Under the pieces are notes generated by a model. The model had not been told where the DNA came from. It did no database searches and saw only the letters and a list, made by a program, of their open reading frames with translations. A DNA stretch of 64,000 nt from Gigaspora margarita (taxonomy: Eukaryota; Glomeromycota; Glomeromycetes; Diversisporales; Gigasporaceae). This document shows positions 63,380 to 64,000 of this stretch, in pieces. The stretch spans positions 506,976 to 570,975 of the forward strand of contig WTPW01000147.1 of assembly GCA_009809945.1 (NCBI GenBank), written 5' to 3'. Positions within the stretch are counted from its first letter, which is position 1. Each line of letters starts with the position of its first letter. Made by a program: the position numbers and the translations under genes.

Positions 63380-64000
63380 AGTGGAAAAAAAACCTCAAGT
63401 CAGGCCCAAAACCTTCAAGTTCAGAACACTTGTAACTGCAGAATCAATTGTAAGAGAATTATAAGACTAAGCAAACATGAAGCAAAAAAAATCAAAGATG
63501 CAATGTTAAAAAAAACAATGGCAGGAACAACAGGTTAATAATAAGAAAGTAAAAAAAAATAGTGATAAATAGATTTTTATCACATTGTTGGAGGGTAAAA
63601 TAAATTTATTATAGTCTGCTAAATCTTGTTTTATGTTGCATTTAAATAAAATTTGTTTTGTGAAATTACATATTTGGTTACTATTAAATACCATATATTT
63701 AAATACAATATTTTATATATAAGTCAACAAGAACCTTACTAAATATATATTTGCTATATTTGCCATAATGAATTATACAACTTCTGAAATTTTTATAAAA
63801 AATAGAATTAACTTTATTAGTTAGTTTATAGTTTAATATCAATAAAAAAACCTTTAACTTATAATTAAACAGCCTTAACCATTGGTAAAATCTTGCCTAA
63901 TTTGTATAAAATTTATATGATAAGTGTAATTTAACATCGTGCTTATTTTTACTTAAATGCACTTTTTTGTTTATCTAATAAAAAATCATGTTTATTTTAT
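63380..64000. other. AT-rich interval, no feature supported
   Basis: Nothing recognisable on either strand. The minus-strand 62-codon frame at 63506-63694 has no features. Confidence 0.4.

Overview
This is an AT-rich (roughly three quarters A+T) eukaryotic window, almost entirely transposons, their non-autonomous derivatives and decayed host gene copies. I see no intact, expressed-looking gene of ordinary size. The degraded genes (SPRY domain joined to TPR, and Sel1-like repeats), the short GT-AG introns, the non-LTR elements with a C-terminal RNase H, the BED-finger hAT transposase and the dense MITEs best fit a repeat-rich arbuscular mycorrhizal fungus (Glomeromycotina, for example Gigaspora or Rhizophagus). 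That assignment is inference from family recognition, not a database match.

Layout. 0.4-6.4 kb: SPRY/TPR pseudogene cluster on both strands, cut by two hAT-type MITEs and a retroposon of unknown class; a T-rich tandem repeat lies inside it (2.3-3.3 kb). 6.7-11.1 kb: two 5'-truncated minus-strand copies of one LINE (here LINE-II), each with its own target-site duplication (TSD). 11-16 kb: MITEs, a tRNA-like element and unassigned GC-richer sequence. 16-24.9 kb: foldback elements, a T-rich tandem region ending in T55, a minisatellite-filled MITE and a MULE-like hairpin. 26.65-37.0 kb: one long plus-strand LINE (LINE-I) with two RRM-like regions, endonuclease, reverse transcriptase (RT) and RNase H, interrupted by a 152-bp MITE and a 2.35-kb insertion. 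37.1-38.0 kb: a minus-strand retroposon whose tail resembles LINE-II. 38.2-39.0 kb: a tandem array carrying hairpins. 39.0-43.1 kb: a dead hAT element with 8-bp TSD. 43.2-57.1 kb: stacked foldback elements, including an array of alternating palindromes (49-53 kb) hit by a retroposon whose tail matches LINE-I. 57.6-60.9 kb: a long direct-repeat pair around a Sel1-repeat pseudogene. 62.0-63.4 kb: a dead pogo/Tigger-like transposase.

What ties the window together. A core of about 120 bp recurs at least twelve times in both orientations from 19 to 56 kb, often as inverted pairs, and diverged forms of it sit inside otherwise different MITE and foldback families. Two LINE families each appear to have a non-autonomous partner sharing only the 3' tail. 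Insertions are nested deeply enough to order events, e.g. LINE-I landed in a pair of core repeats and was later hit by a hAT MITE and a 2.35-kb insertion.
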